From an uncultured Xanthomonas sp. (GTDB lineage Bacteria > Pseudomonadota > Gammaproteobacteria > Xanthomonadales > Xanthomonadaceae): a stretch of 64,000 bases of DNA. Below the pieces are notes generated by a model. It had not been told where the DNA came from. It was given only the letters and a program-made list of their open reading frames with translations, and ran no database searches. The stretch is from the NCBI GenBank assembly GCA_943912265.1, contig CALTTS010000011.1, forward strand, positions 1-64,000, read 5' to 3'. A program made the position numbers and the translations under genes. Positions 9,791 to 17,463 of this stretch are shown piece after piece; the stretch's first letter is position 1; each line of letters begins with the position of its first letter.

Positions 9791-10423
9791 CTACCGCGCC
9801 CGGGCGCCGTCGCCGGCGGCTGCCGGATCGGCCGGCGCCCAGTCCTTCAGGAATCCCAGCAGCTTGCCGCGGTCGTAGCCCTTGCCCTTCTCCAGCTCGC
9901 CGGTGAACTGCGAGTGCAGCAGCGCGCCGTCGGCGTCGAGCACGAACAGGTGCGGATAGCCCTTGATGGCCGGATAGGCCGACAGGAACGCCGCGTTCTC
10001 GTTCTCGGGGCTGTAGTTGACCTTCACCCACACGTAGTGGGCATCGCGGAAGCGGCGGATCTCGCCGTCGCCTTCGACGGCCTCGTCGAGGCGATGGCAC
10101 CACGAGCACCACTCGCCGCCCACGTCGAGCACGATCCGCTTGCCGCCGCGCTGCGCCTCGACCCGGGCCGTGTCCAGGTCGGCGGCCGGGTCGCGCTGCG
10201 GGTCGAAGCGCGCGCTCAGCGCGGCGATGGCGGCGATGTCGGCGGCCGCGGGCGTGTTGCCCGAGGCCACCGGCTGGTCCGGGTCGGGCCGGGCCGGGAT
10301 CGTCTGCGCGGCGACATCAAGCGGCCGCACCTCGGCCGCGTTGTCGGTGCCGGCGTGGCAGGCGGACAGCGCCATCGCCAGCACCGCGCCCGCCCAGTGG
10401 CGGGGGTTCGCCCGTGCGCGCAT
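9791..10423 (-). CDS. Thioredoxin-fold lipoprotein
   Basis: 210 residues. The signal peptide ends in a lipobox (ALSAC, Cys about 22), so it is probably a periplasm-facing lipoprotein. After a linker, a thioredoxin-like domain carries the active-site-like GEWCSWCHRLDEAV (a CxxC flanked by Trp and His, as in DUF255/SoxW-type domains) and the structural AYPAIKGYPHLFVLDADG, where the cis-proline follows Tyr. Likely a thiol-disulfide reductase or chaperone for an unknown client. It begins 14 nt after the end of the peptide transporter gene on the same strand, so it could be in that operon. Confidence 0.82.
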   Translation of the reverse strand: MRARANPRHWAGAVLAMALSACHAGTDNAAEVRPLDVAAQTIPARPDPDQPVASGNTPAAADIAAIAALSARFDPQRDPAADLDTARVEAQRGGKRIVLDVGGEWCSWCHRLDEAVEGDGEIRRFRDAHYVWVKVNYSPENENAAFLSAYPAIKGYPHLFVLDADGALLHSQFTGELEKGKGYDRGKLLGFLKDWAPADPAAAGDGARAR

Positions 10424-10437
10424 CGCCGTCGCCTCCG

Positions 10438-11940
10438 TCACTTCACGCCGTGCATCAGCTTGTTGACCAGCGGCGCGATCAGCAGCAGCAGCACGCCGGC
10501 GCCGATCAGCGACCAGAAGCCGAAGGTGTAGCCCTTCAGCGCCGAGGCCACGGTCATGCCGCTCTCGCCGCTGACGCCGGCGGCGAAGATGCCCGACAGG
10601 TTGTTGCCGATCGCGGTGGACAGGAACCAGCCGCCCATCGCGAAACCCACCACCTTGGCCGGAGCCAGCTTGGTGGTCATCGACAGGCCGATCGGCGACA
10701 GGCACAGCTCGCCCACCGTCTGCACGACGTAGACCATGAACAGCGTCCAGAACGGGATCTTGCCGGCGTCGTCCACCAGCGAGGACAGCGCGTACATCAG
10801 CAGCGCGAAGGCCAAGCCGTTGAACACCAGCCCCAGGCCGAACTTGCGCGGGATCGACGGGTTGGCCGACTTCAGCGCCACCCACAGCCACACGAACACC
10901 GGGCCGAGGGTCAGGATGGCGATCGAGTTGACCGACTGGAACCAGCCCACCGGGAAGCTCCAGCCGCCCAGGTCGCGGTCGACGATGTTCTGGGCGAGGA
11001 AGTTGAACGAGCTGCCGGCCTGCTCGAAGAACATGAAGAACAGCACGTTGAACACGAAGATCACCAGCATCGCGATGGCGCGGTCGCGCTGCACCTTGCC
11101 CTCGCGGATGCCCTCCGCCAGGATCATCGCGCACAGCACCACGAACAGCGCGCTGAGGATCCAGCCGAGCACGCCGGCGTCGATCAGCAGCAGGCCGTAG
11201 GCCACCGGCACCGCCACCAGCGTGCCCACCAGCACCGCCAGGGTGCGGCCGAGGCCGGCACCGCCGGCCGGCGGCTGGCCGATCGCCGCGCCGAGCTGGC
11301 GGCGGCCGAACCAGAACCACACCAGGCTGATCAGCATGCCGATGCCCGAGGCGATGAACACGGTCTTGTAGGCCGGCATGGCCGCGGTGCCGAAGAGGCT
11401 GTCGGACAGGATGCCGGTCAGAATCGGCGCGATGAACGCGCCGGCGTTGATGCCCATGTAGAAGATGGTGAAGCCCGAGTCGCGACGCGGGTCGTTCAGG
11501 CCGTACAGCTGGCCGACCATCGTGGAGATGTTGGGCTTGAACAGGCCGTTGCCGGCGATGATGGTGGCCAGGCCGATCTTGAACACCGTCTCGTCCGGGA
11601 TGGCGATCATGAACAGGCCGGCGGACATCACCGCCGCGCCGATCAGGATCGAACGCTGGTAGCCGATCAGGCGGTCGGCGACGAAGCCGCCGAACAGCGC
11701 CGAGGCGTACACCAGCGCCAGGTAGGCGCCGTAGAGCTTGTTGGCCGGGGCCTCGCCCTCGCCGGCGCCGCCGAAGAACTGCGCCACGATGTACAGGGTC
11801 AGCGCCCAGCGGATGCCGTAGAACGCGAAGCGCTCCCAGAACTCGGTCATGAACAGCATCCACAGCGGCTTGGGATGGCCGAGGATCTGCTTGAATTCCG
11901 GCACCTGCGCCGTGTCGCCCGTTGCTGCGGTACCGCTCAT
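10438..11940 (-). CDS. POT/PTR2-family proton-coupled oligopeptide transporter
   Basis: 500-residue major-facilitator-type inner membrane protein with 12-14 hydrophobic segments. Signatures visible are FWERFAFYGIRWALTLYI (the conserved ExxERFxYYG region) and the PTR2 signature FYMGINAGAFIAP, plus GNGLFKPNISTMVGQLY. The family imports di- and tripeptides with protons (DtpA-D/YdgR type). Chemically it could supply peptides to the muropeptide enzymes elsewhere in the window, but it is 30 kb away. The start MSGTAATGD is followed by the conserved core within 25 residues. Confidence 0.93.
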   Translation of the reverse strand: MSGTAATGDTAQVPEFKQILGHPKPLWMLFMTEFWERFAFYGIRWALTLYIVAQFFGGAGEGEAPANKLYGAYLALVYASALFGGFVADRLIGYQRSILIGAAVMSAGLFMIAIPDETVFKIGLATIIAGNGLFKPNISTMVGQLYGLNDPRRDSGFTIFYMGINAGAFIAPILTGILSDSLFGTAAMPAYKTVFIASGIGMLISLVWFWFGRRQLGAAIGQPPAGGAGLGRTLAVLVGTLVAVPVAYGLLLIDAGVLGWILSALFVVLCAMILAEGIREGKVQRDRAIAMLVIFVFNVLFFMFFEQAGSSFNFLAQNIVDRDLGGWSFPVGWFQSVNSIAILTLGPVFVWLWVALKSANPSIPRKFGLGLVFNGLAFALLMYALSSLVDDAGKIPFWTLFMVYVVQTVGELCLSPIGLSMTTKLAPAKVVGFAMGGWFLSTAIGNNLSGIFAAGVSGESGMTVASALKGYTFGFWSLIGAGVLLLLIAPLVNKLMHGVK

Positions 11941-12037
11941 GCGGTCGTCCCCCTTGCGTGCTCGTGATGGATGGCCCGCGCGGACGCGGGAAAGACGGGA
12001 GCATCACCGACCGGCGCGAACCGCGTCAAACCCGCGT

Positions 12038-12898
12038 TCAGCCGGCCGTGCGCGGCTCCAGCGTGGTGCGCACGTCGAACAGCTCGGGGAAGAAGCTCAG
12101 CTCCAGCGCCTGGCGCAGGAAACCCACGCCGCTGGAACCGCCGGTGCCGCGCTTGAAGCCGATGATCCGCTGCACCGCGCGCATGTGCCGGAAGCGCCAC
12201 AGCTGGAACTGGCTTTCCAGGTCGACGAAGTCCTCGCACAGCTCGTATTCGCGCCAGTAGCGGTCGGTGTCCTCGTAGACCCGCGCGAACACCGGCACCA
12301 GCTCCGCGTCGAACACGTACGGCTGGCGCCAGTCGCGGGCCAGGTGCGCCGCCGGCACCGGATGGCCGAAACGGGCCAGGTACAGCAGGAACTCGTCGTA
12401 CAGGCTCGGCGCGTCCAGCACCGCCGCCAGCCCGGCCTGGCCGTCCGGGTCGTGGGCGAACACCTTCAGCATCGCCGCGTTCTTGTTGCCGAGCATGAAC
12501 TCGATGGTGCGGTACTGCAGCGACTGGAACCCGGACGAAGGCCCGAGCAGCTCGCGGAAGCCCATGTAGTCCGACGGGGTCATCGTCTCCAGCACCGACC
12601 ACTGCTCGGTCAGCTGGCGCAGCACCTGCTTGGCGCGCGCCAGCACCTTGCGGCACTGCCACACCTGGTCGCGCTGCAGGAAAGCCCGCGCCGCGCCCAG
12701 CTCGTGGATCAGCAGCTTCATCCACAGCTCGGAGGTCTGGTGCTGGACGATGAACACCATCTCGTCGTGGTGCCCGGACAGCGGCTGCTGCGCCGACAGG
12801 ATGCGGTCCAGGCGCAGGTAGCCGCCGTAGGTCAGCCGGCCCTGCAGGTCGGTGTGGATGCCGGCTTCCAGCGGGCGCTGGTTGTTGTCGATGCTCAT
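12038..12898 (-). CDS. kynA: Tryptophan 2,3-dioxygenase
   Basis: Heme enzyme that opens the indole ring of L-tryptophan to N-formylkynurenine, the first step of the kynurenine pathway. 286 residues from the ATG at 12898 ([20 protein letters not shown]). Family motifs are [33 protein letters not shown] (substrate pocket), [38 protein letters not shown] with the proximal heme histidine, and [17 protein letters not shown]. The in-frame reading continues upstream, but that part has no family similarity. No kynureninase or formamidase is adjacent. Confidence 0.96.
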   Translation of the reverse strand: MSIDNNQRPLEAGIHTDLQGRLTYGGYLRLDRILSAQQPLSGHHDEMVFIVQHQTSELWMKLLIHELGAARAFLQRDQVWQCRKVLARAKQVLRQLTEQWSVLETMTPSDYMGFRELLGPSSGFQSLQYRTIEFMLGNKNAAMLKVFAHDPDGQAGLAAVLDAPSLYDEFLLYLARFGHPVPAAHLARDWRQPYVFDAELVPVFARVYEDTDRYWREYELCEDFVDLESQFQLWRFRHMRAVQRIIGFKRGTGGSSGVGFLRQALELSFFPELFDVRTTLEPRTAG

Positions 12899-13054
12899 CG
12901 CGCTGCTCGCGGGGACGCGGTGCGCGTCCGGGCCGGCAAGGGTAGCGCAACGCCGCGCCCGCTCCGTCCGGCCAGCGGCAGACTCCGGCGTATTGACGCG
13001 GTGCAAGAGGCTTTTCCCGGCGCCACGGCTTAGGCTCGGGACAATTCCTCACAA

Positions 13055-14170
13055 ATGAAACTTTCCCGGACGGCGCCGCCCATGAGCCTGGCCTTCTCCT
13101 GCGAAATCCCGTACCTGCAATGCCTCGGCGCGGACGGCCAGCCGGCCGGCGACGGCCTGCCCGCCGCCTTCGCCGACCCGCAGGCACTGCTGCTGCTGTT
13201 CCGGCAGATGCTGTTCGTGCGCACCTTCGACACCAAGGCGGTGGCGCTGCAGCGCACCGGCAAGCTCGGCACCTATGCCGCCTGCCTCGGCCACGAGGCC
13301 GCGCACGTGGGCCTGGGCGCGGCGATGCGGGCGGGCGACGTGTTCGCGCCCAGCTACCGCGAGTACGGGGCGATGTTCGCCCGCGGCGTGCGCCCGCGCG
13401 ACGTGCTGCTGTACTGGGGCGGCGACGAACGCGGCAGCGACTTCGACCGCGCCGGCGACGCCGCACGCGACTTCCCGATCTGCGTGCCGATCGCCACCCA
13501 GTGCCTGCACGCGGCCGGCGCCGCGCTGGCGTTCAAGCTGCGCGGCGAACCGCAGGTGGCGTGGACCGCCTGCGGCGACGGCGGCAGCTCCAAGGCCGAT
13601 TTCAACGGCGCCGTGAACGCGGCCGGCGCCTACGGCCTGCCGCTGGTGCTGTGCGTGATCAACAACGGCTGGGCGATCTCGGTGCCGCGCGCGGCGCAGA
13701 CCGGCGCGCGGACGCTGGCGCAGAAGGGCATCGCCGGCGGCCTGCACTGCCTGCAGGCGGACGGCAACGACCTGGTCGCCGTGCTCGAAGCGCTGCGCAT
13801 CGCCCGCGAACGCGCCCTGGCCGGCGACGGCGGCAGCGTGGTGGAACTGCTCACCTACCGCCTGTCCGACCACACCACCGCCGACGACGCGCGCCGCTAC
13901 CGCAGCGCGGCCGAAGTGCAGGCCGCCTGGCGCAACGAGCCGCTGCTGCGCCTGCGCACCTGGCTGACCGCGCAGGGCGCATGGAGCGAGGCCGACGAAG
14001 CCGCGTGGCTGGAAGAATGCCGCGCCCGCGTCGATGCCGAAGTGGATGCCTATCTCGCCACGCCGGCCCAGCCGGTGGAGGCCATGTTCGACCACCTGTA
14101 CGCCGACCCGCCGCCGGAACTGCTGGCCCAGCGCGCGGCGGCCGTCGCCCTGGAGGCCCGCCGTGGATGA
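13055..14170 (+). CDS. 2-oxoacid dehydrogenase E1 component, alpha subunit (branched-chain type)
   Basis: Thiamine-diphosphate-binding half of the E1 decarboxylase of a 2-oxoacid dehydrogenase complex, probably for branched-chain 2-oxoacids (bkd/pdhA-like). Visible are TFDTKAVALQRTGKLGTY, GHEAAHVGLGAAMRAGDV, the diphosphate-binding motif that starts GDGGSSKADFNGA and ends INNGWAIS, and TYRLSDHTTADDARRYR, which matches the phosphorylation-loop region. 371 residues from ATG 13055; an internal ATG at 13082 (MSLAFSCEI) is an equally possible start. First gene of a three-gene unit, divergent from kynA. Confidence 0.9.
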   Translation: MKLSRTAPPMSLAFSCEIPYLQCLGADGQPAGDGLPAAFADPQALLLLFRQMLFVRTFDTKAVALQRTGKLGTYAACLGHEAAHVGLGAAMRAGDVFAPSYREYGAMFARGVRPRDVLLYWGGDERGSDFDRAGDAARDFPICVPIATQCLHAAGAALAFKLRGEPQVAWTACGDGGSSKADFNGAVNAAGAYGLPLVLCVINNGWAISVPRAAQTGARTLAQKGIAGGLHCLQADGNDLVAVLEALRIARERALAGDGGSVVELLTYRLSDHTTADDARRYRSAAEVQAAWRNEPLLRLRTWLTAQGAWSEADEAAWLEECRARVDAEVDAYLATPAQPVEAMFDHLYADPPPELLAQRAAAVALEARRG

Positions 14171-15224
14171 CGCCATGCACGCCCGTCCCGATCCGCACGC
14201 CGCCGAGGCCGCCGCGCACGACGGCCATGCCGCGGCCCCGCCCGCCGCGCCCGTCACCCTGATCGAAGCGGTGACGCTGGCCCTGGCCCGGGCGCTGGCC
14301 GACGACCCGTCGGTGCTGGTGCTGGGCGAGGACGTGGGCGTGAACGGCGGCGTGTTCCGCGCCACCGCCGGCCTGCAGCAGCGCTTCGGCAGCGCGCGCG
14401 TGCTCGACACCCCGCTGGACGAGACCACCATCGCCGGCCTCGCCGTCGGCCTCGCCGCGCAGGGCATGAAGCCGGTGGCCGAGGCGCAGTTCGACGGCTT
14501 CGTCTACCCGATGCTCGACCAGATCGCCTGCCATGCCGCGCGCCTGCGCAACCGCACCCGCGGCCGCCTGCACTGCCCGATGGTGCTGCGCATGCCGTGG
14601 GGCGGCGGCATCCGCGCGCCCGAGCACCACAGCGAGGCCAACGAGGCCATCTTCACCAACATCCCCGGCCTGCGCGTGGTGATGCCGTCCAGCCCGCAGC
14701 GCGCCTACGGCCTGCTGCTGGCCGCGATCCGCGAGCCGGACCCGGTGGTGTTCTGCGAACCCAAGCGCATCTACCGCCAGTACAAGGAACTGTTGGCCGA
14801 CGACGGCGAGGCGCTGCCGCTGGACGTGTGCTTCGTGCTGCGCGACGGCCGCGACGTCACCCTGGTGGCCTGGGGCGCACAGGTGAAGGAAGCGCTGGAA
14901 GCCGCCGACGCGCTGGCCGCCGAAGGCATCAGCGCCGAGGTCATCGACGTGGCCACGCTGCGCCCGCTGGACTTCGACACCATCGCCGAATCGGTGGCGC
15001 GCACCGGCCGCTGCGTGATCGTGCAGGAAGCGCCGAAGACCGCCGGCTTCGGTGCCGAGATAGCCGCGCGGCTGGCCGAGCAGTCGATGTACGACCTGCG
15101 TGCGCCGGTCGAGCGCGTGGCCGGATACGACACCCACATCCCGCTGTTCCGGCTGGAGATGAAATACCTGCCGAGCGTGGAGCGCATCGTCGCCGCCGCG
15201 AAACGGGCCGTCGCCCATGACTGA
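14163..15224 (+). CDS. 2-oxoacid dehydrogenase E1 component, beta subunit
   Basis: Partner of the alpha subunit that completes the E1 tetramer and binds the pyrimidine end of thiamine diphosphate. Motifs: VLVLGEDVGVNGGVFRAT, DTPLDETTIAGLAVGLA, EAQFDGFVYPMLDQI, RMPWGGGIRAPEHHSE, TLVAWGAQVKEAL and GRCVIVQEAPKTAGFG. The GTG at 14163 is preferred: it overlaps the E1alpha stop by 8 nt and has GGAGG 6 nt upstream, while the ATG at 14175 is badly spaced. The product is 353 residues with an Ala/His-rich leader of about 30 residues before the enzyme domain. Confidence 0.92.
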   Translation: MDDAMHARPDPHAAEAAAHDGHAAAPPAAPVTLIEAVTLALARALADDPSVLVLGEDVGVNGGVFRATAGLQQRFGSARVLDTPLDETTIAGLAVGLAAQGMKPVAEAQFDGFVYPMLDQIACHAARLRNRTRGRLHCPMVLRMPWGGGIRAPEHHSEANEAIFTNIPGLRVVMPSSPQRAYGLLLAAIREPDPVVFCEPKRIYRQYKELLADDGEALPLDVCFVLRDGRDVTLVAWGAQVKEALEAADALAAEGISAEVIDVATLRPLDFDTIAESVARTGRCVIVQEAPKTAGFGAEIAARLAEQSMYDLRAPVERVAGYDTHIPLFRLEMKYLPSVERIVAAAKRAVAHD

Positions 15225-15578
15225 CACCGCGCGGCCCGTGCCTGTCACCGCTGCGCGCCGCGGCGCGTCTGCGCCGGCCCTGGCCGGGCACGCCGCCGGC
15301 CCCGGCACGCCAGGTGTCGAAGGGCCGGCCTTCGCATGGGCCACCCGCGGCGACGGCCGCGCCGGGCACCGGCCGCACGGCTGGCGGCAGCGGCCCGACA
15401 ACGGCCGTATCGGGACCCTGCGCGATCACGCTGCCACCGGGCCGAACGGACCGGATGCCGTCGATGCCAGGGTCACCGCGCCACCGCTTCACCCCCGTAC
15501 CGGCCGGCGCCGGCCCGGGCGCGCCGACGGCGCGCGCGGCAGGCTGCCGGCCCGCCTCCCGCCATCACGGAACCCGAC
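15225..15578 (+). other. 354-bp spacer inside the dehydrogenase operon, with a possible 121-codon frame
   Basis: The gap between E1beta and E2 is unusually long for this operon type. An open frame of 121 codons (15217-15582) begins with an ATG that overlaps the E1beta stop and ends inside the first codons of E2. Its product is rich in Ala, Gly, Arg and Pro, has no recognisable motif, and may be a chance frame in GC-rich DNA. No terminator with a T-run is evident. Confidence 0.3.
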
Positions 15579-16919
15579 ATGAGCGACACCCGCGACTTCC
15601 TGCTGCCCGACCTCGGCGAAGGCCTGCCCGACGCGACCATCGTGGAATGGTTCGTGCGCGAAGGCGACACCGTGCGCCTCGACGAACCGCTGGTGGCGAT
15701 GGAAACCGCCAAGGCCGTGGTCGAAGTGCCCGCACCGGTATCCGGCACCGTGCTCAAGCTGGCCGGCGGCGCCGGCGACGTGATCCTCACCGGCCACCTG
15801 CTGGCCCGCTTCGCGGCCGACCCGGCGCTGCCGCAACGCGCCGACGGCCACGACACCGGCCATCGCCACGGCGCCGCCCCGCCTGCCGCCGCGGCGCAGG
15901 CACAGCCGGCCGGCGCCGCGGCGGACTCCGCCGACGCCGGCACCGTGGTCGGCGCGATGCAAAGTTCCGATGCCGTGCGCAGCGAAGCCGCGGTGGCCGT
16001 CGGCGGCGTCAAGGCGATGCCGGCAGTGCGCGCGATGGCGAAGAAGCTCGGCATCGACCTGTCCCGCATCGCCGCCACCGGCGCCGACGGCACCGTCACC
16101 CTGACCGACGTGCGCCGTGCCGCCGAACAGGGACCGATGTCGCCGCTCGATGCCGCCGAGCCCGCACCGGCCCGCGTCACCCGCCCCGCCGCCGCCGCGC
16201 CGGCGCCCGGCCCGGCGCGCACGCCGCTGTCGGCCAGCGGCAGGCCGATGCGCACGCGCCCGCCCGGTGCCGCCGACGCGCACGGCCAGCCCGAACCGCT
16301 GAAGGGCGTGCGCCGCAACATGGCGCGGGTGATGGCCGATGCCCACGCCCAGGTGGTGCCGACCACGCTGACCGACGATGCCGACCTGCACGCCTGGCCG
16401 GCCGGCACCGACACCACCGCGCGGCTGGTGCGCGCGATCGTCGCCGCCGCGCGCGCGGTGCCCGCGCTCAATGCCTGGTTCGACGGCGCCGCGCTGACCC
16501 GCACCCTGCACCCGCAGGTGGACGTGGGCATCGCCGTGGACACCGACGAGGGCCTGTTCGTGCCGGTGCTGCGCAACGCCGACATGCTCGACGCCGCCGC
16601 CATCCGCACCGGCATCCAGCGCCTGCGCGCGCAGGTGGGCGACCGCAGCATCGCGCCGTCGGAGCTGTCGGGAGCAACCCTCTCGCTGTCCAATTTCGGC
16701 ATGTTCGCCGGCCGCTACGCCACGCCCGTGGTGGTGCCGCCGGCCGTGGCCATCGTCGGCGCCGGCCGCGCCCGGCACCAGCTGGTGCCGGTGATGGGCG
16801 GCATCGAAACGCACCGGCTGCTGCCGATCTCGCTGAGCTTCGACCACCGTGCCGCCACCGGCGGCGAAGCCGCCCGCTTCCTGCGCGCCCTGCTCGACGA
16901 TCTCGCCCGGCCGGACTGA
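15579..16919 (+). CDS. 2-oxoacid dehydrogenase E2 component (lipoamide acyltransferase)
   Basis: 446-residue acyltransferase core. In order: a lipoyl domain (residues 5-78; lipoyl lysine in VAMETAKAVVEVP), an Ala/Pro/His-rich linker, a peripheral-subunit-binding domain (VKAMPAVRAMAKKLGIDLS through VTLTDVRRAA, about 140-180), a second Ala/Pro linker, and the catalytic domain (GVRRNMARVMADAHAQVVP to the end). The C-terminal active-site motif reads FDHRAATGGEAARF; the canonical HRxxDG aspartate is a threonine. No E3 (lpd) gene is in the window, so E3 must come from elsewhere. Confidence 0.9.
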   Translation: MSDTRDFLLPDLGEGLPDATIVEWFVREGDTVRLDEPLVAMETAKAVVEVPAPVSGTVLKLAGGAGDVILTGHLLARFAADPALPQRADGHDTGHRHGAAPPAAAAQAQPAGAAADSADAGTVVGAMQSSDAVRSEAAVAVGGVKAMPAVRAMAKKLGIDLSRIAATGADGTVTLTDVRRAAEQGPMSPLDAAEPAPARVTRPAAAAPAPGPARTPLSASGRPMRTRPPGAADAHGQPEPLKGVRRNMARVMADAHAQVVPTTLTDDADLHAWPAGTDTTARLVRAIVAAARAVPALNAWFDGAALTRTLHPQVDVGIAVDTDEGLFVPVLRNADMLDAAAIRTGIQRLRAQVGDRSIAPSELSGATLSLSNFGMFAGRYATPVVVPPAVAIVGAGRARHQLVPVMGGIETHRLLPISLSFDHRAATGGEAARFLRALLDDLARPD

Positions 16920-16976
16920 CCGCACGACCGGCCACGGCGCTGCTGACGTGGCCATCCGCCTTCACGGAATCACGCC

Positions 16977-17360
16977 ATGAGCCACCGCAGCCGCCTCGCC
17001 GGGTTCATCATCGACTGCCAGGGCGGGAACCACGACGCCGCCGCCGACTTCTGGAGCCGGGCCCTGGGCCTGCCGCGCGGGGAAACCCATGTGGACGGCC
17101 AGGCCCGCTACACCGCGCTGACCGGCACGCCGGCGGCGCTGCACGTGGAAGTGCAGCAGGTCGACCATCTCTCGCGCGTGCACCTGGACATCGAGGCCGA
17201 CGACATCGACGCCGAAGCCGCGCGGCTGGAAGCGCTGGGCGCCACGCGCATCGGCTTCGTCAAGCGCTGGTGGGTGATGCAGGCGCCCAGCGGCCAGCGC
17301 TTCTGCGTGGTGCGGATGAAACACCCCGGGCAGGGGACCGAACCCAACCGCTGGGACTGA
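16977..17360 (+). CDS. VOC-fold (glyoxalase-like) protein
   Basis: 127-residue protein of the vicinal oxygen chelate superfamily: FIIDCQGGNHDAAADFWSRALGLP at the start, then VHLDIEADDIDAEAARLEALGA and the closing APSGQRFCVVRM. It has the two half-motifs of one glyoxalase-like domain, so it is probably a homodimer. The substrate is unknown; many such proteins act in antibiotic tolerance or small-molecule metabolism. It lies 57 nt after E2 on the same strand, possibly cotranscribed, and converges on the pilin operon. Confidence 0.8.
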   Translation: MSHRSRLAGFIIDCQGGNHDAAADFWSRALGLPRGETHVDGQARYTALTGTPAALHVEVQQVDHLSRVHLDIEADDIDAEAARLEALGATRIGFVKRWWVMQAPSGQRFCVVRMKHPGQGTEPNRWD

Positions 17361-17463
17361 AGCCCGGCCGGCAGCAGCAGACCAGTGTCGGGTTCCCGGC
17401 TCCCGCCCGCCGGAAGCGGAGCCGACCGTGGCTGCGCCGCTGCCGGGAACGGGACCGCAGCCC

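Noticed and set aside
12899..13006. Longer N-terminus for tryptophan 2,3-dioxygenase
   Set aside because: The extra residues lie in the divergent promoter spacer and have no family similarity.
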